A DNA stretch of 64,000 nt from Nocardioides daejeonensis (lineage in GTDB: Bacteria > Actinomycetota > Actinomycetes > Propionibacteriales > Nocardioidaceae), in assembly GCF_003194585.1 (NCBI RefSeq), contig NZ_QHKZ01000004.1, positions 1-64,000 of the forward strand, given 5' to 3'. The notes under the pieces are model-generated. The model saw nothing but the letters and a program-made list of their open reading frames with translations, made no database searches and was not told the origin of the DNA. The position numbers and the translations under genes were made by a program. This document shows, piece after piece, positions 17,183-25,975 of the stretch; position 1 is the first letter of the stretch; each line of letters begins with the position of its first letter.

Positions 17183-17677
17183 TCAGCCGAGCGCCGCGAT
17201 GGCTGCGTCGTAGTCCGGCTCGGTGGTGATCTCGTCGACCAGCTGGCTGTGCACGACGTTGCCGGCCTCGTCGAGGACGACCACCGACCGCGCCAGCAGA
17301 CCGGCAAGCGGACCATCGGTCATGGTCACGCCGAAGTCCTCGCCGAAGGAGGAGCGGAAGGCCGAGCCGACCTTCACGTTCTCGATGCCCTCGGCACCGC
17401 AGAAGCGGGCCTGGGCGAACGGGAGGTCCTTGGAGACGTTGATGACCGTGGTGTTCTCCAGACCGGCAGCAAGCTCGTTGAACTTGCGCACGCTGGCTGC
17501 GCAGACACCGGTGTCGACGCTCGGGAAGATGTTGAGCACGGTACGGCCGGAGCGGTCGGCGGAGGTGAGCGCGGAGAGGCCCTCACCCACCAGGTCGTAG
17601 GTCGGCGCGGCGGAGCCGACGGCGGGGAGGGTGCCGACGGTGTTGACGGGGTTGCCCTTGAATGCAGTGGTAGCCAT
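17183..17677 (-). CDS. tpx: Thiol peroxidase (Tpx, atypical 2-Cys peroxiredoxin)
   Basis: 164 residues, full length for Tpx. Peroxidatic Cys59 lies in [16 protein letters not shown] and resolving Cys93 in [10 protein letters not shown]; the 34-residue spacing equals that of E. coli Tpx. It reduces hydrogen peroxide and alkyl hydroperoxides with electrons from thioredoxin. It stands alone between the IclR gene and an alpha/beta hydrolase; ATG start at 17677. Confidence 0.96.
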   Translation of the reverse strand: MATTAFKGNPVNTVGTLPAVGSAAPTYDLVGEGLSALTSADRSGRTVLNIFPSVDTGVCAASVRKFNELAAGLENTTVINVSKDLPFAQARFCGAEGIENVKVGSAFRSSFGEDFGVTMTDGPLAGLLARSVVVLDEAGNVVHSQLVDEITTEPDYDAAIAALG

Positions 17678-17858
17678 GCTCCATTCCTACACGCTGCCCG
17701 GCAGCACCGGCAGAGGCGGCCACCCACCGGTCAGGACGACACGCGGTCGAACGCTTGCCGAGGTCGCCAAGTGCACACCTGTGACGACCTATCGCCCGCA
17801 CCCGCGCCAGGCACCGTCACACCCGCACATCTGTGCACTTTCGGTCGCGTGGCGACGC

Positions 17859-18677
17859 TCAACGCACGGCGAGGAAGTCCACCAGCGCGCGGTTGAACTC
17901 CTCGACGTGGCTGGCGTTGATGCCGTGCGGTCCACCGGCGATGACGTGCAGTCGGCTGCCTGCGACGGCGTCGTGGGTCCGCTGCCCCGCCCCCTCCAAC
18001 GGAACGATCTGGTCGGCGTCGCCGTGGATCACCAGGGTCGGACGGGTGATCGCGGTGAGGTCGTCGCGGAAGTCGGTCGTGCTGAACGAGTCCATGCAGG
18101 CGAGGGCCGCATCGGGATCGGACTCGTGACACATGCGCTTCGACGCGGCGAGCACGTCGTCGTCCACCAACGGCTCCTCTCCGCTGGAGAAGAAGGTGCG
18201 GACGAAGTCGTCGAAGAAGGCCGAGCGGTCCTGCTCCAGGCCCTTGCGCATCTCTTCGGCCTGCTCGGCCGTCAGCGGGCCGTCGGGATTGTCGGAGGTG
18301 CGCATCAGGTACGGCGGTACCGCGGCGGCGAACACCAGGCTGTGCAGGCGGTCCTCACCGTGCCGTGCGACGTACCTGGCCACCTCGCCGCCGCCCATCG
18401 AGAAGCCGACAAGCGTCACGTCCTGGAGGTCGAGGTCGGTGAGCATGCCCGCAAGGTCGTCCGCCAGGGTGTCGTAGTCGTAGCGGTCACCCGGCCGAGA
18501 ACGGCCGAAGCCTCGGCGGTCGTAGCTGATCACCCGGTAGCCCGCCGCATGGATCGGGTCCAGCTGCGCCTGCCACGATTCGCCGGAGAGCGGCCAACCG
18601 TGGATCAGCACCACTGGTCGGCCGGCGCCACCGGAGTCGACGACATGCAGTCCGCGGGTGGGGCTCTGGTCGTTCAT
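17859..18677 (-). CDS. Alpha/beta hydrolase, cofactor-free haloperoxidase-like
   Basis: 272 residues. HGWPLSGESWQ gives the oxyanion region, S in GFSMGGGE is the nucleophile, D in IHGDADQIVP the acid and H in GGPHGINASH the base. This arrangement is typical of non-haem chloroperoxidase/arylesterase-type hydrolases. Such proteins are mostly esterases or perhydrolases. It follows the thiol peroxidase gene on the same strand at 180 bp, so a link to peroxide defence is possible but weak. ATG at 18677 is the family-typical start. Confidence 0.88.
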   Translation of the reverse strand: MNDQSPTRGLHVVDSGGAGRPVVLIHGWPLSGESWQAQLDPIHAAGYRVISYDRRGFGRSRPGDRYDYDTLADDLAGMLTDLDLQDVTLVGFSMGGGEVARYVARHGEDRLHSLVFAAAVPPYLMRTSDNPDGPLTAEQAEEMRKGLEQDRSAFFDDFVRTFFSSGEEPLVDDDVLAASKRMCHESDPDAALACMDSFSTTDFRDDLTAITRPTLVIHGDADQIVPLEGAGQRTHDAVAGSRLHVIAGGPHGINASHVEEFNRALVDFLAVR

Positions 18678-18797
18678 GGGCTCGCTCCTCGGTTCGGGGC
18701 TGGCACCTCGCGGTACCCGCCCGGTCGGGGAGTCAGCACCCGGCACCGTCCGGAATCCGGTTGTGAGCACAGCCGATCGAGTGATTGGCTCGTGCGC

Positions 18798-19289
18798 ATG
18801 GAGCCGCTGACCGAGTCCGAGATCCGCAGCTCGTTCGTCAACTGCTCCAAGGGTGAGGCGAAGCGGTTGAACCTCCCGGACCTGCGCGACCTCGACTGGG
18901 AGAACCTCGACTTCCTCGGCTGGGTCGATCCCAAAGCCCCGCTCCAGGCGATCCTGGTGACCGGCACACCCACCGGGCCGGTCGGCGTACAGCTGCGGCG
19001 CAACACCTCCGGCGCGGGACCGCGCCGGGCCAAGATGTGTTCACTGTGCCTGACCACGCATCCCGGCCAGGGCGTCTCCCTGATGGTGGCCCGTCGCGCC
19101 GGTCAACCGGGACGCGACGGCAACACCGTGGGACTCGATATCTGTGCCGACCTCGAGTGCTCGCTCTACACCCGTGGCCTGCGTCCGCTGCCTACGATGA
19201 GCGCCGCCCACGAGACGCTCAGCGTCGAGGACCGGATCGCCCGGTTGGAGCTCAATCTGCGAGCGTTTCTGGAGCGGGTACGTCGCTGA
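18798..19289 (+). CDS. FBP-domain protein (FusB/elongation factor G-binding C-terminal type zinc protein)
   Basis: 163 residues. The pattern TESEIRSSFVNCSKGEAKRL, followed by FLGWVDPKAP and a four-cysteine zinc site (MCSLC ... DICADLEC), matches the FBP C-terminal treble-clef domain found in FusB-like EF-G-binding proteins. FusB proteins rescue EF-G stalled by fusidic acid; most actinobacterial members are uncharacterised. ATG at 18798 (a GTG two codons earlier is possible). Its 3' end overlaps the convergent XRE gene by 38 bp. Confidence 0.82.
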   Translation: MEPLTESEIRSSFVNCSKGEAKRLNLPDLRDLDWENLDFLGWVDPKAPLQAILVTGTPTGPVGVQLRRNTSGAGPRRAKMCSLCLTTHPGQGVSLMVARRAGQPGRDGNTVGLDICADLECSLYTRGLRPLPTMSAAHETLSVEDRIARLELNLRAFLERVRR

Positions 19290-19497
19290 CCTCCTCCGGC
19301 TCCCAACGCAGGATGTCCCCCGGCTGGCAGTCCAGCACCTCGCAGAGCGCCTCGAGCGTGGTGAAGCGCACGGCCTTGGCCCGACCGTTCTTCAGCACCG
19401 CGAGGTTGGCGGGGGTGATCCCGATCTTCTCCGCCAACGTGCCTACGGCCATCTTCCGTCGCGCGAGCATGACGTCGATGTCGACGATGATCGGCAT
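19252..19497 (-). CDS. Small XRE-family HTH regulator (YozG-like)
   Basis: 81 residues, almost entirely a helix-turn-helix: MLARRKMAVGTLAEKIGITPANLAVLKNGRAKAVRFTTLEALCEVLDCQPGDIL. This is the small XRE protein that accompanies DUF2975 membrane proteins. Its ATG overlaps the DUF2975 stop by one base, so they are one operon. It probably represses its own promoter through the inverted repeat at 20033-20049. The last 38 bp overlap the convergent FusB-like gene. Confidence 0.9.
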   Translation of the reverse strand: MPIIVDIDVMLARRKMAVGTLAEKIGITPANLAVLKNGRAKAVRFTTLEALCEVLDCQPGDILRWEPEEVSDVPAPETLAD

Positions 19498-20003
19498 CAG
19501 ATGACCTCGGCTAGCTCGGCCTGCAGGTGCTTGGTCTCGTCATCGAGAGCGACGGCCTGCGTCAGCAGGGTCCGCAGTACGTAGACGAGCAGAGCCACTC
19601 CGCCGACGACGAGCGCAAGCACGCAGACCATCCCGACCAGCCCGGGCGCCACCTCGTCTCCCGGATTGGTGCGGTTGCTGTAGGCGCCCAGCACCGCGAA
19701 GCCGAAGACCACCACGGCGCCCACCGAGATCGCTGCGATGATCCGATCGACGTAGCGGAAGGCGCCGAAGGAGAAGACCGTGCCGCGGCGCACCATGGTG
19801 AGGAGGCGCCAGGTGCTCACTCCGATCAGCTGCAGCCCCAGCACACCGACGAAGACGAGCACGGCGAAGGCGACCCGGATCTCCGTCCGCGTTCCGTCCA
19901 TGTCGCGCAGGGCCAACGGAATCATCAGACCCTGCACCGCCAGCGAGCCGAGCAGGGCGATCGCGATGACGGCACGGAGCGCCGCGACGATCCATCGGTT
20001 CAT
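19497..20003 (-). CDS. DUF2975 membrane protein
   Basis: 168 residues with four predicted membrane helices: AALRAVIAIALLGSLAVQG, VAFAVLVFVGVLGLQLIG, IIAAISVGAVVVFGFAVLG and LVGMVCVLALVVGGVALLVYVL. DUF2975 proteins are of unknown function and nearly always precede a small XRE regulator, as here. The ATG at 20003 follows AGGAGGT; the operator-like inverted repeat lies 30 bp further upstream. Confidence 0.88.
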   Translation of the reverse strand: MNRWIVAALRAVIAIALLGSLAVQGLMIPLALRDMDGTRTEIRVAFAVLVFVGVLGLQLIGVSTWRLLTMVRRGTVFSFGAFRYVDRIIAAISVGAVVVFGFAVLGAYSNRTNPGDEVAPGLVGMVCVLALVVGGVALLVYVLRTLLTQAVALDDETKHLQAELAEVI

Positions 20004-20032
20004 GGCAGTACCTCCTGATGAACGAGAGGTAT

Positions 20033-20049
20033 CTATCGTAAAACGATAG
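20033..20049. promoter_or_regulatory. Inverted repeat, likely operator of the XRE/DUF2975 pair
   Basis: CTATCG-TAAAA-CGATAG: perfect 6-bp arms around an AT-rich centre, 30 bp upstream of the DUF2975 start. Its position and the small XRE gene in the operon make autoregulation likely. Confidence 0.65.
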
Positions 20050-20219
20050 AAGAGGCTCGGCAAGACCGGACGGAGCCCCCGCGCATTGGCATGCCGACCC
20101 CGGAACGGGGTTCACCACCTCGACCTGTCGCCTCGCGCGCTGAGAACTCCTAGACTGCGCGAGACGGGTAGGACACCGGCGCCGGGGAGGGCTTCGGCGC
20201 GGCGAGACGAGGGAATCGC

Positions 20220-21590
20220 ATGCTCAAGCGCATCAGCATCTCTGCGGCCATGACCGTCGTGCTCGGGCTCCTGGCGGTGCCGCTCGCCGGCCCGGCCAGT
20301 GCCGACCCACCGACCGACTTCTGGCAGCACAAGCCCTTCCTCAACATGGCCCACGCCGGAGGCGCCTACGAGGCGCCGGCGAACACTCTCTTCGCCTTCA
20401 AGAAGGCGGTGGAGAACGGCGCCGACCAGCTGGAGATGGACGGCTACGTCACCGCGGACGGCGAGTTCGTGGTCACGCACGACCTGAGCCCCAACGCCAC
20501 CTCCAACATCGCCGAAACGGCGTACGCCGGCATGACGGTCGACGAGATGACGCTTGCCGAGCTCAAGACGCTGGACTTCGCCCACAAGTTCAGCCCGGGT
20601 AAGGGGCACTACAACTACGACCCCACCGACCCGCACCCGTACCGAGGCATGGCGCTCGCCGACGGCCCGGAGCCGCCCGAGGGCTACGAACGCAACGACT
20701 TCAGGATCACGACGTTCCGCGAGGTGCTGGAGACCTTCCCCGACACTCCGCTGAACATCGACATGAAGGCTCCGCGCAGCAATCCTGCGATGGCCACCGC
20801 AGCCGCCAACGTCCTGGCCGCCATCATGGCGGACTACCCGGAGCGCAGTGAGGACGTGATCGTGGCTTCGTTCTTCCAGGGCGCGATGGAACGGTTTCAC
20901 GAGCTGCTGCCCGAGCATCAGGCCCTGTCGGCCAGCGAGGACGTACTCCTGCCCTACGCACTGCAGGGCACCCCGATCAATCCCACCCCGGTGGCCCTCC
21001 AGCCGCCTGACTACTACGACTACGCGGGTCTCACCGTCCAGCCCGTGCAGCTTCTGCGTACCCGAGCCACCCGTGACGGCTACGCGATCCACGTCTGGCC
21101 AGGCAACGGGAGCGTCGATGGCCCGGCACTCTGGCAGAAGATGATCGACCAGGGGGCGGACGGCTTCTTCACCGACCACCCGGCGGCGCTCAACGAGTTC
21201 CTCTGCATCAAGCGCGTCCCCCGACCGGACGGCAGCGCCCGCCAGTGCGCTGACACCGTGCCTACCGCGCTCAAGATCGGCCCGGCGAAGGGCAAGATCA
21301 AGGCCGGCAAGAAGCGCACGGTGCGGCTGACGGTGCGCGCGACCGCGGGCGACGGACCCGACTCGTTCCGCGTCAGCCTCAGGTCGTCCAACAAGCGGGT
21401 CACGCTGCCGCGGTCGGTGACGGTGCGCCTCACCACCGACGCGGTCACCGGTGTCGCGACCGGCACCACGAAGGTCAGGCTCAAGGCGCGCAAGAACGCC
21501 AAGGGCAAGGTGCGGATCACTGCGGCCGGTCAGTCGCTGAAGGCCACGTCGGTGCTCAAGGTCAAGAAGGCGAAGGGTCACCGCCGCTAG
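20220..21590 (+). CDS. Secreted glycerophosphodiester phosphodiesterase
   Basis: 456 residues. A Sec signal peptide (AAMTVVLGLLAVPLAGPASA) precedes a GDPD TIM barrel beginning at NMAHAGGAYEAPANTLFAFKKA. AHAGG (usually HRG), ENT, the catalytic LEMDG and VVTHD pairs and NIDMK are recognisable. The usual HRG arginine is replaced (HAG), so activity should be tested. It hydrolyses glycerophosphodiesters to glycerol-3-phosphate and alcohol outside the cell. After about residue 350 comes a Lys/Arg-rich beta-type C-terminal extension (KGKIKAGKKRTVRLTV...) ending in KAKGHRR, perhaps a wall-binding domain. Single gene. Confidence 0.85.
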   Translation: MLKRISISAAMTVVLGLLAVPLAGPASADPPTDFWQHKPFLNMAHAGGAYEAPANTLFAFKKAVENGADQLEMDGYVTADGEFVVTHDLSPNATSNIAETAYAGMTVDEMTLAELKTLDFAHKFSPGKGHYNYDPTDPHPYRGMALADGPEPPEGYERNDFRITTFREVLETFPDTPLNIDMKAPRSNPAMATAAANVLAAIMADYPERSEDVIVASFFQGAMERFHELLPEHQALSASEDVLLPYALQGTPINPTPVALQPPDYYDYAGLTVQPVQLLRTRATRDGYAIHVWPGNGSVDGPALWQKMIDQGADGFFTDHPAALNEFLCIKRVPRPDGSARQCADTVPTALKIGPAKGKIKAGKKRTVRLTVRATAGDGPDSFRVSLRSSNKRVTLPRSVTVRLTTDAVTGVATGTTKVRLKARKNAKGKVRITAAGQSLKATSVLKVKKAKGHRR

Positions 21591-21673
21591 CCCCGCACCG
21601 GTCGCCTACGAGCGAGCAGGTTCGCCGGCAGAAGTTGCGACACGAACAGTTCCGATTTCCAACTATTAGCGTC

Positions 21674-21688
21674 ATGAATTAAATTGTC
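21674..21688. promoter_or_regulatory. OhrR-box-like element before the MarR gene
   Basis: ATGAATTAAATTGTC matches 11 consecutive bases (AATTAAATTGT) of the known OhrR operator TACAATTAAATTGTA. It ends 4 bp before the ATG of an OhrR-like gene, suggesting autorepression. Confidence 0.6.
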
Positions 21689-21692
21689 AGCC

Positions 21693-22205
21693 ATGCCCAC
21701 CAAGCGCACTGCGCCGACGCCCGTCACTTCGGACCGCACAGCCGCGATCGACGACCTCCTGGCCCTCGACCAACAGGTGTGCTACGCGCTCTCCGTCGCC
21801 TCCCGGACGGTGATCGGCCTCTACCGACCGTTGCTGGAGCCGATGAACCTGACTCATCCGCAGTATCTGGTGATGCTGGCACTGTGGGAGGAGGCGCCGC
21901 TCAAGGCCAACGTCATCGCCCGCAAGCTGCAGCTCCAGCCGGCCACTCTCTCACCACTGCTCAAGAGGCTTGAGGCCTCCGGATACATCCGTCGCGATCG
22001 GGACCCCCGCGACGACCGAGCCCTCGCCATCGACCTCACCGAGCGTGGCCGCCTGCTGCGCAACGACGCGGTGGCGATCCCTCCCGCCATCATCCAGTCC
22101 CTGGGTATGCCGGTCGAGGAGCTTGTCGACCTGCACGCCCGACTCCTCCAGGTGATCGCAGCCGCCACCGAGGCGCCCAAGCCGGTGGCGACCACACGCT
22201 CCTGA
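21693..22205 (+). CDS. MarR family regulator, OhrR-like
   Basis: 170 residues. The block LALDQQVCYALSVASR holds the single reactive cysteine at the position of the peroxide-sensing Cys of OhrR. YLVMLALWE, LQLQPATLSPLLKRLEASGYIRRDRDPRDDRALAIDLTERG is the winged HTH. OhrR represses organic hydroperoxide resistance (ohr) until its cysteine is oxidised. No ohr gene is in view, so its targets lie elsewhere. ATG at 21693; the leader is very short. Convergent with the glycosyltransferase gene (3-bp gap). Confidence 0.87.
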   Translation: MPTKRTAPTPVTSDRTAAIDDLLALDQQVCYALSVASRTVIGLYRPLLEPMNLTHPQYLVMLALWEEAPLKANVIARKLQLQPATLSPLLKRLEASGYIRRDRDPRDDRALAIDLTERGRLLRNDAVAIPPAIIQSLGMPVEELVDLHARLLQVIAAATEAPKPVATTRS

Positions 22206-22208
22206 CGC

Positions 22209-23405
22209 TCAGGAGAGCGAGACCTGGCTACGGACCACCGACGGCGCCTGCACATACACCGCGAGGTGCCTGCGGGCACTCGCCTCCCAGCTGAAGCGAT
22301 CCGCCAGGCCCCGGCCGGCGGCGACCAGGCGGCTGCGCAGGACGCCGTCGTCCAGGACCTCGGCCATCGCAGCAGCCAGCGCGCAGGCATCACCGACAGG
22401 CGCGAACAAGGCGTCTCGTCCCGGCACCATCCACTCGCGGAAGACCGGCAGGTCGCTGGTGACCACGGGCGTCCCGGCAGCCATCGCCTCCAGTGCCGCC
22501 AGACCGAAGCCCTCCTTCACCGACGGGAAGGCGAGCAAGTCAGCGGCGTCGTACCAGGCAGCCATCTCCTCCTCCGGCACCGAGCCCACCTCGACGATGT
22601 CCTTGCCCAGCTCCAGACCGAGGGGGGCGAGCGTCGCCAGGACCCGCTCACGGTAGGCGCGATGGTCTTGGAAGGAGTGGCCGCCGACGACGGCGAGAAC
22701 CGGCGCCGGCGTACGCCCCTTGACCAGCATCGCCAGCGCCGCGACCAGCGTGTCACTGCCCTTGCGCGGCTCGATACCTCCGACCGAAAGGATCATCGGC
22801 CGGCCAGTGGCACCGACCCGGGCCCGCAGTCGGCTCGCTAGCCCGGGGTCCGCGTTGCGGTAGCGGGCCACATCGACGCCGTTCGGCACGATCTGCGAGG
22901 TGACCCCGGGGTCGCGCGCCAGGATCTCCTCCCAGATCTTCGTCACCACCAGGATCTGATCCGGCTCCAGGATCGCCTGGAGCTGGCAGTCGACGAGCAC
23001 CTGGCTTTCGAAGTCATCGACGTGGTGCACGGTGCGCACCACCCGAACCGGGGCACCAGCGTCACGGACGCGAGCAGCAGCGCGCGCCGAGATGCAGTCC
23101 TGGGTGTGCAGGATCGGGAACGTGCGGGCCACCTCGGTCAGGCCGACCTCGAGCGCATCGATGTTCGCGGCCACCTTCTCTTCCAAGCCGCCCGCGACCG
23201 TCGGCGCGCGCACAATGTGCGTCGGCGCGGCCACCTCGCGGAAGAAGCCGGCGTCCGGGTCCCCGAGCCCCACCACCAGCACCTCCTGGCCCAGCGCATG
23301 CAGCGCCTCGGCCAGCGCGAGCGTGTGCGCGACTCCACCCCGCGGCCGCGTGCTGTAGGTGACCAGTGCCACCGGCGATCCCGCCTCGATCAGGTCGTTC
23401 ATCAT
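22209..23405 (-). CDS. MSMEG_0565-family glycosyltransferase (GT4-like)
   Basis: 398 residues, two Rossmann domains. The opening VALVTYSTRPRGGVAHTLALAEAL and HTQDCISARAAARVRDAG are characteristic of the MSMEG_0565 glycosyltransferase family; the C-terminal half has the GT4 signature VKEGFGLAALEAMAAGTPVV with the E-x7-E motif. This family accompanies the conserved MSMEG_0567-0572 nitrogen-starvation gene set. The acceptor is unknown. Its ATG at 23405 overlaps the FdrA stop by ATGA, so it is the last gene of the carbamate kinase-fdrA-glycosyltransferase operon. Confidence 0.85.
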   Translation of the reverse strand: MMNDLIEAGSPVALVTYSTRPRGGVAHTLALAEALHALGQEVLVVGLGDPDAGFFREVAAPTHIVRAPTVAGGLEEKVAANIDALEVGLTEVARTFPILHTQDCISARAAARVRDAGAPVRVVRTVHHVDDFESQVLVDCQLQAILEPDQILVVTKIWEEILARDPGVTSQIVPNGVDVARYRNADPGLASRLRARVGATGRPMILSVGGIEPRKGSDTLVAALAMLVKGRTPAPVLAVVGGHSFQDHRAYRERVLATLAPLGLELGKDIVEVGSVPEEEMAAWYDAADLLAFPSVKEGFGLAALEAMAAGTPVVTSDLPVFREWMVPGRDALFAPVGDACALAAAMAEVLDDGVLRSRLVAAGRGLADRFSWEASARRHLAVYVQAPSVVRSQVSLS

Positions 23406-24949
23406 TCCTCCGCGAGCTCCGGACGGCGCGCGGCAACTGCCGCGGCAACATAGGCCGCACGCGCCGCAGTCTCTGTGACGATGCAGCCGATCTCCTCCAA
23501 CGCACCGCGGGTGCGGTCGTATCCCTGCGGATCCGAGGCCGACCCAAGCACGTAGGCGATGACCTGCGGGCCACCGTTCGCCATGGTCTCCGACAGCACG
23601 GGTCCGAGCTCGGCGACCGGGTCGTCGTGGGCGCCGTACCCGAGTACGACATCGAGCAGCACGGCGGCGACCTCGGGATCGCGCGCCTCGGTCCGCATCA
23701 TCTCGATCCGGGTGCTCGGATCGATCATGGGATGCGGCCGGCCGACGGTGTACTCCTCGGCGCCCAGGTCGAGCAGGACATGTGAGCCGGCCGGAGCCGG
23801 CACCGTGTTGGCCGCGACCAGCGGCTCATTGGAGTAGACGTCACCGAGCAGCTCCCCGACGATGACCTGGGCCTCGTAGCAGAGCGTGCCTCCCGAGTAG
23901 TAGCCACGCACGGTACGTCGCTCCGCGGCCATCTCAGCCGTCGCCGCCTCGACCCGCGCCCGCAGGCCCGCGTCGGTCGCGCCGGGCTCGAAGCCCACCA
24001 GCCGCGCCGCAAGACGTGCCCCTTCCTCCAGCGTGTGCGCCAGATGCACCCCGCTGTCGCCCTCCAGGGCGTCGATGCCGAGGAAAGTGGCGACCGCGGG
24101 CGTCGTCGCGGACTCGGCCAGGACGGCTCGAGCGACCGCGGGATGTGGAGGCTTGGAGACCAGCAAGATCGCCTGGGTGTCCGGGTCCGCCTCCAGCGCC
24201 CGGAAGGCAGCCTTGGCCATCCGGCCGTCGATCTCCTCCGACAGGTCCCGGCCACCGACCCCGATCACGTGGGAGACGCCCACTCCCCACCGGTCCAGCA
24301 GCGCGGAGACCTCCTGCGCTCCCGTGCCAGCGGCTGCCACCACCCCGACCGGGCCGCGGCGTACCCGGTTGGCGAAGCCGAGCCCGACCCCCGCAAGGAT
24401 CGCGGTGCCCGCGCCCGGCCCCATCACCAGAAGCCCCAACTCGTTGGCCCGCTCCTTGAGCTCCACCTCTTCGGCCAAGGAGACGTTGTCGCTGAAGAGA
24501 AGCACGTGCATCCCAGCGGTCAGTGCTTGGTGAGCCTCGAGGGCGGCGTAGTCACCAGAGACCGAGATGATCGCCACGTTCGGGTGACCCTGTTTGACCG
24601 CAGCGGCGAGCGTCCGAGGCGTCAGCCTGGCCGCACCCTCCCCCGTCGCCGCCTCCGGTGCGTCGGCGAAGGCGGACTCCTCTCCGGCGTCTAACGCCGC
24701 GTCAGCCAGCGCCTCGTCGTCGACTCGGACCGCGAGCACGAGGTCGTTGGCACCCACGGCGCCAAGCTCGACGCCGGTGAAGCCCTCAGCCTCGAGACTG
24801 GCCAGGCCCGACGGAGTGGCCATCACCGCTCCCGCCCAGGTGACACCGTCCTGCTCGGTCATCACCGAGGTCGCCACCAGCAGGCGGAGCGAGTCGCAGT
24901 AGGTGTCGTGGACGACGCGGGCCCGGGCTGTTCCGGTCATGGTCTTCAC
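23402..24949 (-). CDS. fdrA: FdrA-family protein (AllF-like, oxamate carbamoyltransferase-type subunit)
   Basis: 515 residues, the length of FdrA. Visible blocks are the CoA-binding-like N-terminus, DYAALEAHQALTAGMHVLLFSDNVSLAEEVELK, GPGAGTAILAG, GVVAAAGTGAQEVSALLDRWGVGVSHVIGVGGRDLS and YYSGGTLCYEAQV. In E. coli, FdrA (AllF) works with DUF1116 (AllG) and DUF2877 (AllH) proteins as oxamate carbamoyltransferase, giving carbamoyl phosphate for carbamate kinase. Here the carbamate kinase gene is directly upstream (GTGA overlap) and a DUF1116 gene lies at 34876-36318. GTG 24949 is given; ATG 24940 is an alternative. Substrate unknown: an N-carbamoyl amide is the likely class. Confidence 0.87.
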   Translation of the reverse strand: MKTMTGTARARVVHDTYCDSLRLLVATSVMTEQDGVTWAGAVMATPSGLASLEAEGFTGVELGAVGANDLVLAVRVDDEALADAALDAGEESAFADAPEAATGEGAARLTPRTLAAAVKQGHPNVAIISVSGDYAALEAHQALTAGMHVLLFSDNVSLAEEVELKERANELGLLVMGPGAGTAILAGVGLGFANRVRRGPVGVVAAAGTGAQEVSALLDRWGVGVSHVIGVGGRDLSEEIDGRMAKAAFRALEADPDTQAILLVSKPPHPAVARAVLAESATTPAVATFLGIDALEGDSGVHLAHTLEEGARLAARLVGFEPGATDAGLRARVEAATAEMAAERRTVRGYYSGGTLCYEAQVIVGELLGDVYSNEPLVAANTVPAPAGSHVLLDLGAEEYTVGRPHPMIDPSTRIEMMRTEARDPEVAAVLLDVVLGYGAHDDPVAELGPVLSETMANGGPQVIAYVLGSASDPQGYDRTRGALEEIGCIVTETAARAAYVAAAVAARRPELAEE

Positions 24950-25902
24950 AGGCTGCTCATCACGGAGGAGGGGACGATCCTGGTCCCGAAGGTGGTCGTC
25001 GGGTCGATCGCGTCGTGGAGGTGCTCGGCCGAGGTGATCACCGCGGCCGAGCCCCCTGCCTGCACGAAGTCGATGGCTGACCGGACCTTCGGCCCCATGC
25101 TGCCCGGCGGGAACTGGCCGTCGCCCAGGTACCGGATCGCCGCGTCCACACCGAGCTCGTGCACGACCGTCTGCTCCGGGGTGCCGTAGTTGATCGAGAC
25201 CGCGTCAACCCCGGTGACCAGGATCAGCCCGTCGGCTCGCAACGAGATCGCCACACTGGCGGCGGCGGCGTCCTTGTCGATGACGGCGTCCACACCCGGA
25301 TAGCCGTCATCGACACCGCCGAGCACGCCGATTCCGCCACCGCCGCAGGCCAGGACAACATGGGAGCGCTCGACCAGGGTGCGGATCGCAGCGCTCTCGA
25401 GCAGCTCGACAGGTCGCGGCGAAGCCACCACCCGACGGAATCCCCGTCCGGCGTCCTCCCGCATCACCCAACCGCGTTCCTCGGCAAGCTGCTCGGCACG
25501 CCCTGCGGAGAAGAAGGGACCGATGGGCTTGGTCGGGTCGACGAAGGCAGGGTCGTCCGGGTCGACGACCATGTGCGAGACCACGGCCACCGCGGTGCCG
25601 GCACCGAGGAGCGCGTCGAGCGCCCGCACCAAGACGCTGCCGAGCTGGCCCTGCGTCATCGCGTTGACCGAGGCAAGTGGCTGCGGGGGAACCAGGCCGA
25701 CGCTCTCCTCCTGCTGAATCGAGAGGTTGCCGACCTGGGGACCGTTGCCGTGGACCACGACGACACGCCACCCGTCGGCATGGAGCCGGGCGATCCCTTG
25801 GGCCATGGCGTGTGCGTTGGCCTCGATCTGCTCCGACGTCCCGATCTCATGCTCGCGCGTGAGGGCATTGCCTCCGACCGCGACAACGGCGATTCTGCTC
25901 AT
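24946..25902 (-). CDS. arcC: Carbamate kinase
   Basis: 318 residues. VVAVGGNAL, VVHGNGPQVGNL, KPIGPFF and VVASPRP..LLE are family blocks; ACGGGGIGV and DAVIDKDAAAASVA bind carbamoyl phosphate and ADP. It makes ATP from carbamoyl phosphate, releasing ammonia and CO2. First gene of an operon with fdrA and the glycosyltransferase, so carbamoyl phosphate probably comes from the FdrA/DUF1116 system rather than arginine deiminase, of which there is no trace. Its promoter (TTGTCC, 16 bp, TATACT) is followed by an AACGAAATATT element shared with the flavoprotein gene at 39.9 kb. Confidence 0.94.
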   Translation of the reverse strand: MSRIAVVAVGGNALTREHEIGTSEQIEANAHAMAQGIARLHADGWRVVVVHGNGPQVGNLSIQQEESVGLVPPQPLASVNAMTQGQLGSVLVRALDALLGAGTAVAVVSHMVVDPDDPAFVDPTKPIGPFFSAGRAEQLAEERGWVMREDAGRGFRRVVASPRPVELLESAAIRTLVERSHVVLACGGGGIGVLGGVDDGYPGVDAVIDKDAAAASVAISLRADGLILVTGVDAVSINYGTPEQTVVHELGVDAAIRYLGDGQFPPGSMGPKVRSAIDFVQAGGSAAVITSAEHLHDAIDPTTTFGTRIVPSSVMSSL

Positions 25903-25932
25903 GCCGACCCTTTGCGTATGTTTCGAATGCTT

Positions 25933-25943
25933 AATATTTCGTT
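25933..25943. promoter_or_regulatory. Shared operator element AATATTTCGTT at the carbamate kinase promoter
   Basis: The same 11 bases occur at 39933-39943, and in both places start 1 bp beyond a minus-strand -10 box, so they would cover the transcription start. This is a strong sign of a common regulator, probably the XRE-cupin protein at 40041-40628. Confidence 0.7.
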
Positions 25944-25944
25944 G

Positions 25945-25972
25945 AGTATAGTGAAAAGAGCCGGGAGGACAA
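25945..25972 (-). promoter_or_regulatory. Predicted sigma-70-type promoter of carbamate kinase operon
   Basis: Reading the minus strand: -35 TTGTCC (25972-25967), 16-bp spacer, -10 TATACT (25950-25945), then CAACGAAATATT. The layout is the same, base for base in spacing, as the promoter at 39945-39972. Confidence 0.65.
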
Positions 25973-25975
25973 GCC

